Shown: in pieces, positions 25,347 to 37,013 of the stretch
Layout: every line of letters begins with the position of its first letter
How positions within the stretch are numbered: position 1 is the stretch's first letter
Assembly: GCA_963669155.1 (NCBI GenBank)
Contig: OZ022576.1
Coordinates: 13,945,618 to 14,009,617, forward strand
From: Arbacia lixula
Taxonomy: Eukaryota; Echinodermata; Echinoidea; Arbacioida; Arbaciidae
Length of the DNA: 64,000 bases
Direction of reading: 5' to 3'
The notes under the pieces: model-generated
The model's database searches: none
What the model was told of the DNA's origin: nothing
The model's input: the letters and a program-made list of their open reading frames with translations, nothing else
Made by a program: the position numbers and the translations under genes

Positions 25347-25445
25347 AGTACTATCCGCCATCCGAGTCTACCAACGCCACATTTTCGGAGGGCCAAAATG
25401 TACTATCCGTGACGTCAGAAGGCTCGGAGGGCGGATAGTACTTTT
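25347..25445. repeat. short inverted repeat (AGTACTATCCGCC ends)
   Basis: Left AGTACTATCCGCCATCCGAG and right CTCGGAGGGCGGATAGTACT are near-perfect inverses about 55 bp apart, with an internal AAATGTACTATCCGTGACGT copy of the motif. Could be a very small MITE. Confidence 0.65.
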
Positions 25446-26519
25446 CAAGATGCGTCAAGAGTACAATAGTACAATCGAAGTCACTCTTCATACACATATA
25501 TTTCACTGGCTTCTCTCGAGGCGGTATATATTTGTATAATATGATTATTGTATTCATGATGCTTTATATAGATAAGACCAGGACATGAACAAAATATTAT
25601 TTTTTTCAAATCTCGTTTAAACATGGCCCCGTACTATAAAGAGATACACGTTTTACAAGACGGGGCCATGGCAGAGACAGAGACAACTCTAACAATAATC
25701 GGAAACAAATGATTTCCTACCTGTAGCCATTGGCTTGCTTTGAAGAGAATGCTACCAATAGAAAAGCTGTTCTCTTGTGAACATTCCTTTATTTCAGGGA
25801 GAAGTGGAGAGGTGGTAATCTAGCATTACAGAGAGAACTATTGTTGGACTATCCCTGCCTCTCATTTTCTTCCGTTTCAAACTTAAACAAGGATAGTTTT
25901 TCACTTTAGCCGAAAAGGTTCGTGAAGCTATGACTGATATTTCATAGACCTTATTGGTCTACTCTGTCTTTAAAGTACCTAACCTCGTGTTGTCTTTTTT
26001 TTTTCTCTTTCTCTATTTGTTCTACACGCCTTCCAGTACGTTCACTTACCTGTGGTGAACTCTCGGTGACGATGGCGTGGGCGCTACGTGTATGACGTAA
26101 GTGGATATCGATAGTTAATTTTCTTATTCAGTTGTTTTATTGGTCGTCAGCCGCTGAAGACGGTCGTTTTTTGACGATGGATCAATAGCTTCACATGGAA
26201 GCTAGAGAAACAATTTATTTTTGTAATAAAAAAGGTCAAGGTCAAAATCGTATGGTTCACAATTTGACACATCACATATGCACCGCTCTGGGTCAAGCAG
26301 TTCAAAGTACTAGAAAGAGAAATTTGATTAAATCTTGTTCCAATAGACGTTTGATTTCTTCTCTTTAAAGTCTGGGGAAGAATTGGGAAGAAGGAAAAAG
26401 GTGACAGATTATTTTTAATGCGTCTACGGAGCGGGATAGATTCAACATTATGACATCAAGAGCAAATGCTCCAACAATGATAATGTGTATAGAGAGAGCG
26501 AGATGCAAGAAGATAAATA
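25446..26519. other. intergenic, nothing recognised
   Basis: No coding or element signal seen. Confidence 0.5.
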
Positions 26520-26527
26520 AAGAGAGA

Positions 26528-26581
<54 letters not shown>

Positions 26582-26725
26582 TAGAGAGAAAGAGATAGTT
26601 ATAGAGAGAGGGGGAGAGAGAGAGAGAGAGAGAGGGGGGGAGGAAGAGGAGGAGGAGGAGGGGAAGAGAGAGAGGGGGAGAAAGAGAGAGAGAGAAATAA
26701 TGAGGGAAAGAGAAAGAAATAAAGA
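26520..26725. repeat. (GA)n and purine-rich tract
   Basis: Nearly pure purine strand of GA, GGA and GAAA repeats over about 200 bp; the open frames in it are artefacts. Confidence 0.95.
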
Positions 26726-26989
26726 AATTGACAAAACTGTGATATGAGAGGAGACATCGTCTTGCTAATTTTACTTAAGTAGAACCCAGACGCATCGACA
26801 CATAAGGAGCTACTGTATTTCGTGAAATGACATTCCATGATTAATCGTGCTCAGATAATGTCACTCCATATTTTGAATCTCTGCACTTATAATATATTAA
26901 CCCAAAAAGTTGCTTCTTTCAAAAATATTGATTTTACATGAGCCTATGAGCAAGATTTGAGCAAGTGTAACTGATATGAGACCATTCCC
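26726..26989. other. intergenic, nothing recognised
   Basis: No signal seen. Confidence 0.4.
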
Positions 26990-27118
26990 GCAGATAGATG
27001 CGTATGCAATAATGTAACATGTCAGCAACATATCAAAATACCCCCCCCCCCCCGCAGATAGATGCGTATGCAATAATGTAACATGTCAGCAACATATCAA
27101 AGTACCCCCCCCCCCCCC
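26990..27118. repeat. 64-bp tandem duplication ending in C-runs
   Basis: GCAGATAGATGCGTATGCAA starts at 26990 and again at 27054. Each copy ends in a run of C. Confidence 0.95.
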
Positions 27119-28438
27119 TCCCCCATCCGCGCTTCTTCGAACTCTCGTATCCGAGGTCCTTCACATGACACGGGACATTCCTTTCCTTGGCGTCTTTCTG
27201 GCTCGAGCTATCTCTCTCGCCCACGGGACTGCCAGCGGGACGGTACGATGGCCCATTAACTGCTCGGGTAAGAAATGGCCCATTAGGAACGTCACTCACA
27301 CCAGTCAGTTGATAGAACATCAAATATTCAGTGAACCCCCGTCATATATTATTAAAGCGACACAACATGGCTCACGTGCCAGAGATTAATTTCTTACTTT
27401 GAAATTGCCCTTTCTTTTTCACATCTCGTGCCATTTCCCAACGTTTTCAGCCGGTAAGTTGTCCTAATTGCCATCTTTCTTCCTTTTACTGCACCTCCTC
27501 CTCATCCCACTACTTCCGCCTCCATCTTTATTCCCTTTCTGTCTATGCCCTCTTTTTAATTGCTCTCTATCCGGCATACCTTCACACAGCAAACAGCATT
27601 TTGTTGACATGTATACCGTATAGCATTACACACACAGTTCGAATTACCACATACCATAACCTTTCGCTGTACAATGTCAAATAATGTTGTTGATGTATAC
27701 GAATAAAAATTCTCTCCCTATATGGCAAGTATGAATTTCAAGTTCACATTCCGTTATATATCATTTTGATATTATTGCATTTATTACGATTGAGCAACAA
27801 ATGACAAATTATTTTATAGTTGTATGTATTATTGTAGCGTTTCCTTCTTTGACAATACTATTGATCGTAGAACTTACGCTTTGAATTTGTACGTTGGTAA
27901 ATACGTCCAGCAACTTCCGGCAACAACACATTACGTAATAAATAACCATCGTCTCCGTAAAATAGTACCAGCAGCTATGAATAAAAGAGAGGCAAACAGG
28001 GAGAGAGAGAGAGAGAGTGAGAGTGAGAAGGGGGGCGGTTAGAGGGCAAGAGAGATAGACTTGTAATACCCACCAGCATTACAGGGCCAGATGAATTCCT
28101 CCTCTAATTACTTTGAGAATACCATCATCGTGATGATCTCATTAAGCCTGCATGCAAAGGGGAGTCTTTCATCCACCTTTGACCACTGCCTACCACCAAC
28201 ACCACATCATTACAACACAAACACCTTTTTGTTACATAATTTGTTGATACTCTTAATTACATCAAGGAAATTTTACGATGATATAACATGAATATACATA
28301 TTCCTATAAATTTTAAGCAAATGTGGATTCAACGTGTTTATAATAATTTACATTCTAATACTTAGATTTCAAGCTCTGAGAAAGCAACAACAAGCAAAAT
28401 GAAGTGATCAAACTTTCAGGCAGTAAGTTTTAACCTAC
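27119..28438. other. intergenic, two ambiguous open frames
   Basis: Around 27130-27390 both strands are open and both have splice-like sites near GGTAAGAAATGG / CCCGAGCAG, so neither can be preferred. A short GA tract lies near 28003-28020. Nothing else seen. Confidence 0.4.
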
Positions 28439-28487
28439 CCCCCCCCCCCACACACACACACACACACCATACACACCATACACACAT
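28439..28487. repeat. C-run plus (CA)n
   Basis: About 11 C followed by CA repeats and two CATACACAC units. Confidence 0.9.
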
Positions 28488-28716
28488 GCTCCTTTCTTTA
28501 CCCAGTACAAGCCCAAAGTTGCCCATTTTGGTAGCTAGAGTACGATCTACGCTTGGATTGAAACGAGTTTATATTTTTGAAGGGTAGATAATAAAGAATC
28601 ATACACACACACATACACACACACATGTGCGTGTAAACACTGTGACTAAAAGCCCAGGGGAGAACACCAAATATGGGCATGTATCGAAATGATAATTACG
28701 AACGGTGTGCTTGCAG

Positions 28717-28926
28717 GTGGTTAGGAGGACCTTGACTTTGGTCGGTATGGAGGTCAACTCACCTCAAGGTTACACAGATAGAGTTACGCACCGTGGAAAG
28801 AGAATGCCGACCTGGTTCGTCACGTACCAACAGGGCCTACATACTAGTATTACAACATTCCGTCTAACCGTTTCCGATCGAGTTGGCAGACAAATTCAAT
28901 CATATTCAACGCAACTGTTGTCGTAG
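28717..28926 (+). CDS. candidate terminal exon, unrecognised
   Basis: Follows an acceptor-like GTGTGCTTGCAG and stays open for 69 codons to a TAG. The predicted peptide starts VVRRTLTLVGMEVNSP and includes MPTWFVTYQQG. The LVG...WFVTYQ pattern loosely recalls the discoidin (F5/8 type C) core, but key positions do not line up well enough to assign it. No upstream partner exon was found. It could be a pseudo-exon. Confidence 0.22.
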   Translation: MVRRTLTLVGMEVNSPQGYTDRVTHRGKRMPTWFVTYQQGLHTSITTFRLTVSDRVGRQIQSYSTQLLS

Positions 28927-29025
28927 TTAGGTAGTTGTTGATGTCTTCATTGAACACAACAACAAAGAACATGGCGTGTTTTTTGTTTTAAAGCTCGTAT
29001 GAAGGTGCTCGTTTGCCGATGATAC

Positions 29026-29161
29026 ATTTTATCAGCAAACTCACACCAAAGATATATGGCAAACATTACACACATACACATATACACACACACACACATA
29101 TAAATATGTGTGTGTATATGTGTATGTGTGTAATGTTTTAGTGTGAGTTTACTGATAAAAT
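29026..29161. repeat. long near-perfect palindrome with CA/TG arms
   Basis: Outer arms ATTTTATCAGCAAACTCACA and GTGAGTTTACTGATAAAAT flank inner arms AACATTACACACATACACAT and ATGTGTATGTGTGTAATGTT, which meet at TATAAATA. A 15-base insertion breaks the left arm only. Confidence 0.9.
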
Positions 29162-29510
29162 GTGTGTGTGTGTGTGAGTCACATACACACACATACACAC
29201 GCGCATACACACGCATAAAACCACTCACCCCCTAAATATATTCACATTCTCGGACTCACGCACATACCCATATACAGTGTATGCATCTATGCTGGATCTC
29301 TTCGACTAGTGACGTTTGGCCCGACGCCCTCTCGTCAACATGACTGCTGACGTCACCAGGAAGTGCGTGACGTCACACACATGCCTTCACGTGAAACACA
29401 TTTCAAAATAGCTTTTGTTTCTCTTTAACCCATGATGAAGTTTATCACACACAACATGGAACATGAAAGTTGCATTGTTTGGTAGATTTGCTAAAATGTA
29501 ACAAACCATT
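29162..29510. other. intergenic with two CRE-like sites
   Basis: CA/TG tract to about 29216, then TGACGTCA at 29348-29355 and 29368-29375. No gene seen. Confidence 0.5.
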
Positions 29511-29998
29511 AAAGGAATAGTTCACACTGAAGACAATTTGGTTCCAATAAAAGCAGAAGCATACAAGAAACAAAGTATTGAAGTTTTGATGAAAATAAGT
29601 CATAGGTTACGAAAGTTATGATCTTTTAAAGTTTTGATTTTGTGGCGTCACTTGGGAGGTGCTCTCCTATATGTTGTGTACATTTTTTTTGGTAGGGCCT
29701 GATATAGTGGTGAGTACATTTTTTCCGTCAAATTAAAGTTGGTTAGATATTTCTCAAACTATTTTTTTAGTTTCATTTCTAACAACGTTTCTTTACAATA
29801 CAAACTTTCTTCTGGGTAGAAATAAACGCCATCAGACAAGGTATTAGATGCACTGGGGTAAACAACAAAACAAGTACTAATCAGCAAATTTCCATTGAAA
29901 TTTGTTCGTTTTTCCACCCCACCCCAACTTTTACTTGTGTTGTACCAAAGTGTGACGCCATATGAGCATAGGTGTCAAGACAACTTATTCTGAACTAT
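29511..29998. mobile_element. MITE family C, diverged copy
   Basis: Left end AAAGGAATAGTTCACACTGA, then CAATTTGGTTCCAATAAAAG and TTTTGTGGCGTCACTTGGGA, all matching other copies. The right end, ...TTATTCTGAACTATGGG near 29985-30001, is weak, so the right boundary is tentative. Confidence 0.6.
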
Positions 29999-30834
29999 GG
30001 GTAGAGCAAAAAAGGGTGATCATAGCAATGATTCTCATTGGAAGTTCCCGACACTAGCACGCTAGACATTGTCGGACCAGTGAAACTCTCACACGAGTGA
30101 TGTTGTTTAAAACCAGAATCAATATATATTGCTACAGTACTTCGGTATTCTATAACCCAAATATAAAGCTGTCTAAAACCATAGCGACCGCTCCGGCAGA
30201 ACAGTTGGTTGCCCAGGAAAAGAAGTGCTGATGAAATTAAATACCCTACTCCAAATAAGAAACCATAAAAACAACAGTACTGATAATATATATCAGACTG
30301 ATAAACCATTGAAATAAGAATGAATACTCGGTGTTCTAGGCAACAAACACATACATTTTGTGGTGTTCATCTACTTAAGTTGTCACTTATCAATCATGAT
30401 ATTCTAGAGTAGTTGTCATCGATCTCAACAGCACTCTAGCGTTAATAGCACATTAAGAACAGCTGTTCCTTGTCAGTTGCTATAGTAACAAAGACATTTC
30501 CTGAATGTCGCGATTTAACTCCGTGCTTCAGGGAAGACAAAACCATAAATCTCAAAGGTCTTTTATTTGTAGTAAGAGGAATGCAACATGCAACAACGGT
30601 GGAGTGATGAAATATGAAATATAGTATACATTTTATATAGGATTATATGTGACGCCCTGAACAAAAATGTGTCGAATGATATGCTTTTGAATAGCTAAAA
30701 CATACACTATTGTATATTATTGTAAACTGATACTCCCGAGGATCCCTGGTACAAGCATTTCCAAAATGCACAAATGGCGCTTAGAGATATTTTAATGATT
30801 TATATGTTTATTTCGTTCACAATCATACATTTGA
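29999..30834. other. intergenic, nothing recognised
   Basis: A 104-codon minus-strand frame (29995-30309) has no recognisable domain. Nothing else seen. Confidence 0.45.
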
Positions 30835-30978
30835 TAGATAGATCGAGAGATAGAGAGGCAGATGGACAGACAGACAAACAGATAGACATAGTGAGAGAGA
30901 CACACAAAGAAAACAATAAAGAGACACACATAGAAGAGAACCAGCAGAGAGAGAGAGGGGGGGAGGGGGAGGGGGGTT
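30835..30978. repeat. GATA/GACA and GA simple repeats
   Basis: Degenerate GATA, GACA and GAGA units followed by a G-rich tail. Confidence 0.85.
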
Positions 30979-31898
30979 TTGAAGTAAGACAATACAAACC
31001 AGAAAGACAGTTAATTCCACGCTAATTCATTTACGAATAACAACATCTCATGTGTTCCTTTAACAAAGAAAACAACACATCACAGTCACGATACATAACG
31101 CGGGATCAGATATGCGCTGAGGTATGTCCCTAGTATTTAGCACTCTGAACTCGACACCATCATGTAGCTATCCGTATACCAATGTGATGATGCCGCTATG
31201 TCGAGTCTTCAGAAGCCCTCCTTATAACCCCTACGCCAGCCCCTCGGGTGGGTTAACCCTCGTGATACCGGATAAACCACTCGTTTACGGGATTGGTGTG
31301 TATTACTGGGACAAGCAATAATCAGTGTCACGTAATGAGTTAATGGGACCTATGGAGAATCCAGGAGCCTTAATCGGAATTACGGGGGCGACCACAACCG
31401 CCCCCTCCCTCCTTCCCCCTAACAAGTCTTAGTAAAATCTTCACCAGTAGAAGTAAAGAAGTACAAATTATCGCAAACCGTAGTTCTTTTCCCACGTGAA
31501 TCTCTGTGCTACGCGAAGTATCTAGATGTTTCGGATCCGGTACGTGGAGCGTAGACCAAAACTATTAGCGATTTCTTTTATTATTTTTTTAGCAATATAA
31601 TGATAATACCTTTCGAGTGTGACCGGTGGAATATCATACTATATATGGACAGAATGGGCGAGAGTCCTGCATAATCTGCCCCCTCGCACGCCCCCCCCCC
31701 CCCCCTTCCCTATCCCTATACCCCTCCCTTTCGGTAATTCACAAACACAAATCCGCTTTTTCCTGGTTTTTCCTGGCACCCTTAGCAGCCAAGGACACAA
31801 ATATAGTGAATATATACTTGCGGAGCTCGGAGCGGTATCGGAACCATAATATCCGGTTGTATGCTCTCTACAAATTAAAAGGGCGCTGCCAGAGTAGG
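30979..31898. other. region upstream of TSR gene 1
   Basis: Contains a C-run near 31691-31705. No coding exon recognised; it may hold control sequence for the downstream gene. Confidence 0.4.
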
Positions 31899-31904
31899 TA
31901 TAAA
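31899..31904 (+). promoter_or_regulatory. TATA box of TSR gene 1
   Basis: TATAAAGG within GTAGGTATAAAGGCCATC, 288 bp upstream of the signal-peptide ATG. Gene 2 has the same TATAAAGG, which supports the call. Transcription would start near 31930. Confidence 0.5.
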
Positions 31905-32186
31905 GGCCATCACGATTGGGTAACGCGAGCCAGTGCGAGTAAGTATCTCTCTCCGAACGGACACCAATCGCTATTAACCTAAGGTTGCTCTCCATCCACG
32001 TGAATACTACCATCATATTTATTTACAACCAACAACATACCCAGGATAGTCAATCAATCAGACGGAGTCTACCTGATACGGTGTATATTCTACTTTCGAG
32101 TGAAGTTGTTGGGCCTTTTTCGGAACTCGTTATCTTCATTTTGACTCTTTATCTCGCTATCGACCAGGAATTCGAAGGAAATCATC

Positions 32187-32262
32187 ATGATCAGCAAGAT
32201 ATCGCACAGTGTGTCGGCATTGCTTCAGCTGTCTGTCATCCTATGTTTGGTGTACGTCTCAT
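32187..32262 (+). CDS. TSR gene 1 exon 1: signal peptide
   Basis: ATG in AATCATCATGATC opens 25 codons: MISKISHSVSALL, then a hydrophobic core LSVILCLVYVS. The exon ends at TCAT|GTGAGT, leaving one base (phase 1) that pairs with CG of exon 2 to give Ser before the first Cys. The length and hydrophobic core fit a cleavable signal peptide. Confidence 0.72.
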
Positions 32263-33602
32263 GTGAGTGACAATATATTATATGATATGATAACAAAACG
32301 TGATATTTGATATTTTTGAATGTTTCCATGGTGAGAGTGCAATATCAAATATTATTTTAAAAATAGTAACACATTTGCTAACACCATTTGGTTATATTCT
32401 TTCGTGATGTGTTACATCACATAACGTGATATGCTATATTATGCCACTATATCATCAATGATATTATTTATATAACATGTTTCAGTTCCCTCTGATTCTT
32501 GCTCATTGTTTCCATCTACATGTCATCGTGTTTCAGAAATGGAAATTCCAGATGCTCATTTAAAACAAGTGATATTGAAGACTTACGTTACAAAAAATAT
32601 CTAGTTCACGTTACAAAGTGTGATTGTTCTAATAAACATGTAAATAGATTCAATTTAAACGAATTATTTAAAGGATAGATTGAGATGATAGATATATGAA
32701 TAGATTGAAACATGAATGGATAAATGAATAAATAGACACTCTCACATTTGATCATAAGTTATTTGAAATTTGAGCAAACGTGTCAAACCCCAGTCGATAA
32801 CTCGATTTTTAATACTAGGGCCGCTTGTTTTGATTCTTGTTTTGATGTTCTCACGCAATCGTTTGACAGAATTAAGACAGTTAAATTTATATGTTTCCAA
32901 ATATATAATTTTTTGAAAGAGACACAACCAATTGGATACATTCAGTCTCAACTAACAGAAATCAAATTAGTTAGATGGTCAGTTGTGGTAAAAGAGGTAC
33001 CTTATATTTCCATGCATTGTTTTTAGAGAAAAGTAAAATATGACGGCATTTTACTGACCTTTCATATTTACTAAAGCATGTCAAATGTCCTTCCGCTTGA
33101 TGGCGGTTGTATACTTCAATCCACTCGGATTCGGGACTAATATACACTTTTACTAATAGTACAGCGAACATCGAGAGAACAAGGCATTCTTCTATACAGC
33201 TACACCCATTTGAATTAAGTAATGTAGGTTATTCCTCTGAATATAGTGTTTGGATGTGAAAAGTCTTAAACCAGAAAAATTGATACTTTCAGATGAAAAT
33301 CTGAAGCATGGACCCAACTATGAATAGAGACCATGGTGAAGTAAGCAGTTTCGCGACGTAATGTTTCCCTTTGAGAATGAGATGTGTTCTTGCTGTGATC
33401 TGATCTGTTTGAGGGCTTATGTTTCAGGGCTGAATCATCGAGTCAGCAAAACAAAGCAAAATAGTGCAAAACAACAATCATTCAAGTAGTACGTAGTCAA
33501 TCACAATGAGTACATGACAGACCACAATGACCGTGATGACGCAAACAATAAGTTCTTCTTTGTTAACAGGAAGTTTTCACTTCAGTTGCTATACTTGCCG
33601 AC

Positions 33603-33646
<44 letters not shown>

Positions 33647-35786
33647 GCTGGAGGGATATATCATAACTTAAATAGACGAGATACCATAGAGATATTCTGA
33701 CAAAAAAAATGATTTGCTCTTTTACAGAGTTCACTTTGCATTTTACCCAAAATTGCATTAAAATAAACATTAAATAACGGAAATAAAGGGAGGAAAATAC
33801 TTTATAGTATTGTGCGATATTGTGATCGTTGTGTCACCGTGGTTGTCATGGTTGTTTCGGTTCTGTTATCATGTTTATAGGTTGACAAAGATATGTATTG
33901 AATATTTGTTATTTTATTCAACGTACGTACCACTGACCATCGTATAGACTTAACTTATGCATGTTAAATAATGATAATTGAATAGCACGTATTACGTGCA
34001 TCAATAAATTGACGTGAAATGATGTGCTCTCCAACTTTTTTTTGGTGATTTATAAATCAATGAAATCGTATTATACCAATCAGATTAAAATGAAGTTTGA
34101 CGTAATATCTTGAGACAATACAGTCGTGTAATAGATACCATCATAACACTTGCGAAGTTTTATTCTTAATTTACGACATCACATGATCATTAATAAATAT
34201 CATCATATCATGTTACGGAGTTGTACGTTTACTTATAACATAACACGCACGGTGATAATCATTCACCATTTTGATGTTTCATGCAGTCGGCTGATCACAA
34301 GTACTTATCAATAATGGACCCTGTCAGCAAATCGACGCAGTGTGCTCAATCACTATGAGCCCCTGTGTATTTGTTCCCATTGTTGAGGTACTTATATATT
34401 GTGAACCTACCTTGTGTTTCCTTGCAGCGTGCAACCCTACTAGTTGGTGGTCCGAATGTTCGGTCACGTGTGGTGGCAGCGGAGTACAGACCAGGACCAC
34501 TTCAAACAACGTCGTCGTAACACGCACCTGTACGAGCTCCGACCCATGCCCAGGTTCGTGCTTCTTGGCATCTTCCATCGTTAGTTTAGAGTCTCGTCAA
34601 CAACCATATTGATCATCTTAAAGATGCATTTATTTACGTAGATATATCTATAAATATAACATATTTTAGACCAACTTAAAGGAATCGTACGTGGAGGCTT
34701 CCGAGCTAGTGGCGGTGATTTCGTTCTGATAATCATATCTTTCTACTAATCAAAAGGATGACATATCCTCCAACCACTACCACTATATGCACATTAGAGG
34801 ACCAAACAATCTTTGCTCTTGCACAATCTTGTTATCTTCGCACCTTTTTAATAGTTTATTTAAATCGTTGATCTAATTCCCAAATGAGTGAAATGATGGA
34901 CCGTTTGTGTGGTTATTTTTTTTTTGCTCCAAAGTTAACGGGGGCTGGACGGAATATGAACTCGCTAGTTGCACTGCCAAAACCTGTGCCGACGTCAATA
35001 CTATTATCTGGATGCGCTACTGTGAGAACCCAGCCCCTGCACACGGGGGCGAGAACTGCGGAGGGCCGTCCGTCTATATCGAATACAACACCCCATGCCC
35101 GACATGCGCTGGGTCTGGTAAGAATATGACACCCTTCTTATCCCCCTCCCTCCCCCCTCCCCCCTCCCCCCCCCCCACCCCCACCCCCACCACCATCTCT
35201 ACCAAAACAGAGGCGACGTAACCTCATCTTCCAGTTCATCATGTATTATACGATTATACTATGATGAAATATTAACCCCAAGGAGTAATATATTTGTAAT
35301 ATATATTCAATCCGCGCAAGAAAACTGGGAATATGAAGCCTCACATTATTTGATTATCCTACTCGACTTTAAACAAAACAATTGCTGGTAAGAAACTTCC
35401 ATCTCAACATATTCATGATAATTACTTTTTTCTAGGCTCGACGTTTCCCATCGAGTAGTAGCCTACCCCAATCCCGTTTTACCGCATTCATAGTATTTCA
35501 ATATATGCCCCTTCTTTATATTTGCGCTGATAATAAACACTGATCTTTTACGCGTAGTAACAATTAGTCCCCAGCGCATAACAAGTGAAATTCAAACGGC
35601 CTGTAATAGGAGTACCTCCACATTCCTGGCAACTTAGATGTGAAAATGGTTCCCACTTTCTCCCCGACAGCTGAATTCGCCACGCAAGCCCCTGTCGGCA
35701 TGGCTGAAGAAATGACGACAGAAACAGCGACCGAACTTATCGACGAGACGACTGAACTTATAGAAGACATAACGATCGACCTGTAG
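32187..35786 (+). CDS. TSR gene 1: secreted protein with two thrombospondin type-1 repeats (spliced, 4 exons)
   Basis: Joining 32187-32262, 34428-34553, 34935-35117 and 35671-35786 gives an open 167-codon frame (166 residues plus TAG). All junctions are GT-AG and all are phase 1. The protein has a signal peptide (about residues 1-25), TSR1 (about 30-67), TSR2 (about 70-124) and an acidic, Thr/Glu/Ile-rich tail (about 130-166). No membrane segment or GPI signal is seen, so it should be secreted. TSRs generally bind glycans, matrix or complement-type partners; the specific partner here is unknown. TSR1 has the typical WxxC start (WWSECSVTCGG). TSR2 is unusual because it lacks the tryptophan ladder, starting WTEYELASC. 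Gene 2 at 48 kb has the same architecture. Introns hold only simple sequence. Confidence 0.8.
33606..33645. repeat. (TG)n microsatellite in intron 1 of TSR gene 1
   Basis: About 20 TG units. Confidence 0.95.
34428..34553 (+). CDS. TSR gene 1 exon 2: first TSR
   Basis: Acceptor TTTCCTTGCAG, donor CCCAG|GTTCGT; 126 nt, phase 1 to 1. Encodes CNPTSWWSECSVTCGG, then a Thr/Val-rich strand and TRTCTSSDPCP. Six cysteines are present, as in a canonical TSR, in a shorter than usual domain. Confidence 0.85.
34935..35117 (+). CDS. TSR gene 1 exon 3: second, divergent TSR
   Basis: Acceptor with a T-run and GCTCCAAAG, donor TCTG|GTAAGA; 183 nt, phase 1 to 1. Encodes GGWTEYELASCTAKTC, then MRYCENPAPAHGGENCGG and TPCPTC. 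The CENPAPAHGGENCGG block is a strong TSR signature. The N-terminal WSxW is reduced to one Trp, so C-mannosylation there is doubtful. Confidence 0.87.
35671..35786 (+). CDS. TSR gene 1 exon 4: acidic C-terminal tail and stop
   Basis: Acceptor ACTTTCTCCCCGACAG; in phase 1 it reads AEFATQAPVGMAEEMTTETA and ends IEDITIDL-TAG. The tail is low-complexity and negatively charged, with many Thr that could carry O-glycans. Two more in-frame TAG codons follow at once. Confidence 0.75.
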
Positions 35787-37013
35787 TAGTAGAAGAAGAA
35801 ATAGATTGATGGAAGTCACGGGAGGAGCTTAGATAGACTGATAGCATTATGTATTCGCTCTGATTGTATTGTAGACGCAACATTACTGTGAATATATGTA
35901 AATATATGTATATATATATATATAAATATATATACCTGTGTATATCACATATGCTTATTCTTTATGAACGTGTTACTGCATTATGCTGCATGTTTCTCTT
36001 CGCTAAATGTTGTATCCCTTATACCATATTCCTCACGTTCGTCTCTCCATGACACTAACACCTTTTTATCGCAATTCTTTGTAAATACATATAGTGCATG
36101 TCCTAGTTCTACTAATCGAATCATGCTTTGTTTTCCTTCTATATATTATCATTGCAGTTTCCCCGCTTTTGAAAACCAACGGTCAAACGGTGTAATACAT
36201 AATGGAGGTATGTCCCCGTGCTGCTTGCTGCATGAGCTTAATACCGGGCTAAGATGGGAAGCAGAACAGAGGATCGAACATTAACCAATACATCAAACGA
36301 ACTGATTATATTCAATGTTATATAATTAGACATAGATCTGACCATCCCAACAAAAGTACCTTATTTGCATGGATAGTGGTTAATAGTACTTTAATTTGCA
36401 TAAATGGCGGGCAATAATACTTTTCTTGCATACATTTGCATAATGAGAAGTGACCAGCATGTGCTCGAGATTCAAAAACCCACATTCTTCAGTGCATTAC
36501 TGTGCCGGTTCGCAGAAAGAAGTGGCAACAAGCATTGTATGGCAAGATGTTTACATTGACGTCGCAATGTTTTTTGTTGTGTACCTTTCATGCCTTTGCA
36601 ATGCGAATTCAATGACAAATTATCATGAACGCCTTGAAAACACGCGATGAGCAATGCGCAATTCGCTTAACAAATACGTAACATCTAACATTAACGCGCG
36701 CTGTTGATTGATGAAGATAAGGTAGAGCCTGGAAAACTCATTTTTTATTGCTGTTGGTTCGTAATATCTCTGTTATTCAGTAGTATTTTATTTGGTATTT
36801 AAAATATATATTAACGTTCCTGCTCTGATATTCGGGAAATTGTTGAACTGTAGGCCCGCGATGATGCGGCCGAGTGATAATAGCATCGATTTGAGATCAC
36901 TTTATGCCAATAGTTTTAACCATGCCCCTAAGAGCAATCTATGTTTGTATAATATTCACTGCCTCTAGCATGTCTGATGCATTATTTGTAAATAGACGAT
37001 ATGTGTAAATAAA
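35787..37013 (+). other. probable 3' UTR of TSR gene 1
   Basis: AT-rich, with an AT microsatellite at 35905-35936. The first AATAAA I found after the stop is at 37008-37013, which would give a ~1.2 kb UTR. This is tentative. Confidence 0.3.

Noticed and set aside
27033-27389. Signal-peptide-like exon (plus) or Ser/Lys-rich exon (minus)
   Set aside because: Both strands are equally open and no partner exon was found for either, so the evidence cancels out.
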